This document shows, piece after piece, positions 7,039-7,340 of a stretch of 7,340 nucleotides of DNA. A program made the position numbers and the translations under genes. The notes under the pieces are model-generated. The model searched no databases, was not told the origin of the DNA, and saw only the letters and a program-made list of their open reading frames with translations. This DNA is from Lachnospiraceae bacterium (GTDB taxonomy: Bacteria > Bacillota > Clostridia > Lachnospirales > Lachnospiraceae): positions 1 to 7,340 of the forward strand of contig JAFTXF010000123.1 of NCBI GenBank assembly GCA_017461685.1. Reading direction: 5' to 3'. Numbering within the stretch: position 1 is the stretch's first letter; every line of letters begins with the position of its first letter.

Positions 7039-7041
7039 AGC

Positions 7042-7340
7042 ATGGCTTTGTTATCAGTGATTATTCCTTCTTATAATGAAGAGGACAATATTGCAAGGAC
7101 GGCAGCACGTCTGAGAGAGGTTTTGACTGGGGCAGATATTCCATATGAACTGCTCTTTATCAGTGACGGATCCAGAGACCGTACCTTTGAAGAAATCGAA
7201 AAGGCAGCAGCTGCGGACCATTGTGTGAAGGGCTATGAGTTCAGCCGTAATTTCGGTAAAGAGGCTGCGATTTTTGCAGGACTTCGTCAGGCTACAGGTA
7301 ATTGTGCGGTAGTAATTGACTGTGATTTACAGCATCCGCC
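7042..7340 (+). CDS. GtrB/DPM1-like polyprenyl-phosphate glycosyltransferase, N-terminal part only (runs off the window)
   Basis: The first 99 residues are visible and show a GT2 fold of the dolichol-phosphate-mannose synthase/GtrB type: LSVIIPSYNEEDN at 4-16, ISDGSRDRT at 40-48, FSRNFGKEAA at 67-76 and the metal-binding VIDCDLQHP at 91-99. The RNFGKE and D-x-DLQHPP motifs are characteristic of enzymes that load a sugar onto undecaprenyl phosphate on the inner membrane face. Full-length members have about 310-330 residues and usually two C-terminal membrane helices, which lie outside the window. ATG 7042 is supported by AAGGAG at 7028-7033, 8 nt upstream and inside the end of the previous gene. 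The 3-nt gap to the GtrC-like gene shows cotranscription; together they would make and use a polyprenyl-phosphate sugar donor. Glucose is the likely sugar, but GlcNAc or others are possible. Confidence 0.93.
   Translation, partial: MALLSVIIPSYNEEDNIARTAARLREVLTGADIPYELLFISDGSRDRTFEEIEKAAAADHCVKGYEFSRNFGKEAAIFAGLRQATGNCAVVIDCDLQHP

Overview
The window reads like part of a cell-surface polysaccharide locus from a low-to-mid GC Firmicute, most likely a gut Clostridia/Lachnospiraceae-type bacterium. That placement is an inference from strong AAGGAG-type ribosome binding sites, use of GTG starts, moderate GC content and the protein families; no rRNA or other marker is present. All five genes I support lie on the + strand.

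Layout: (a) 1-150, one copy of a ~150-bp repeat in minus orientation. (b) 219-1445, a polytopic membrane protein of unrecognised family that may be a GT-C-type glycosyltransferase. (c) 1495-3252, a complete ABC half-transporter of the lipid-linked-oligosaccharide flippase type (PglK/MsbA-like). (d) 3304-3457, a second copy of the repeat in plus orientation. (e) 3537-5366, a fusion of a cytoplasmic family-2 glycosyltransferase, one membrane helix and a predicted extracytoplasmic SGNH hydrolase. (f) 5359-5490, a spacer with a protein-like open stretch that may be a gene remnant. (g) 5494-7038, a GtrC-like (Glucos_trans_II) membrane glucosyltransferase. (h) 7042 to the window end, the N-terminal part of a GtrB/DPM1-like polyprenyl-phosphate glycosyltransferase.

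How the genes may work together (inference): the GT2 domains build sugars or polyprenyl-phosphate-sugars inside the cell. The ABC protein moves a lipid-linked glycan across the membrane. The GtrC-like protein, and perhaps the first membrane protein, transfer sugars from polyprenyl-phosphate donors outside the cell. The SGNH domain may add or remove acyl groups on the exported polymer.

The most notable feature is the pair of repeats. They share a perfect 75-bp core, lie in inverted orientation, and exactly bracket the two-gene membrane-protein/ABC module. Differences between the copies fall largely in positions that keep possible RNA hairpins when read in one direction only, so the repeat may be a structured RNA as well as a recombination site. 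The coding-strand base skew of the ABC gene also changes in its 3' part next to the second repeat, which hints at a mosaic origin.
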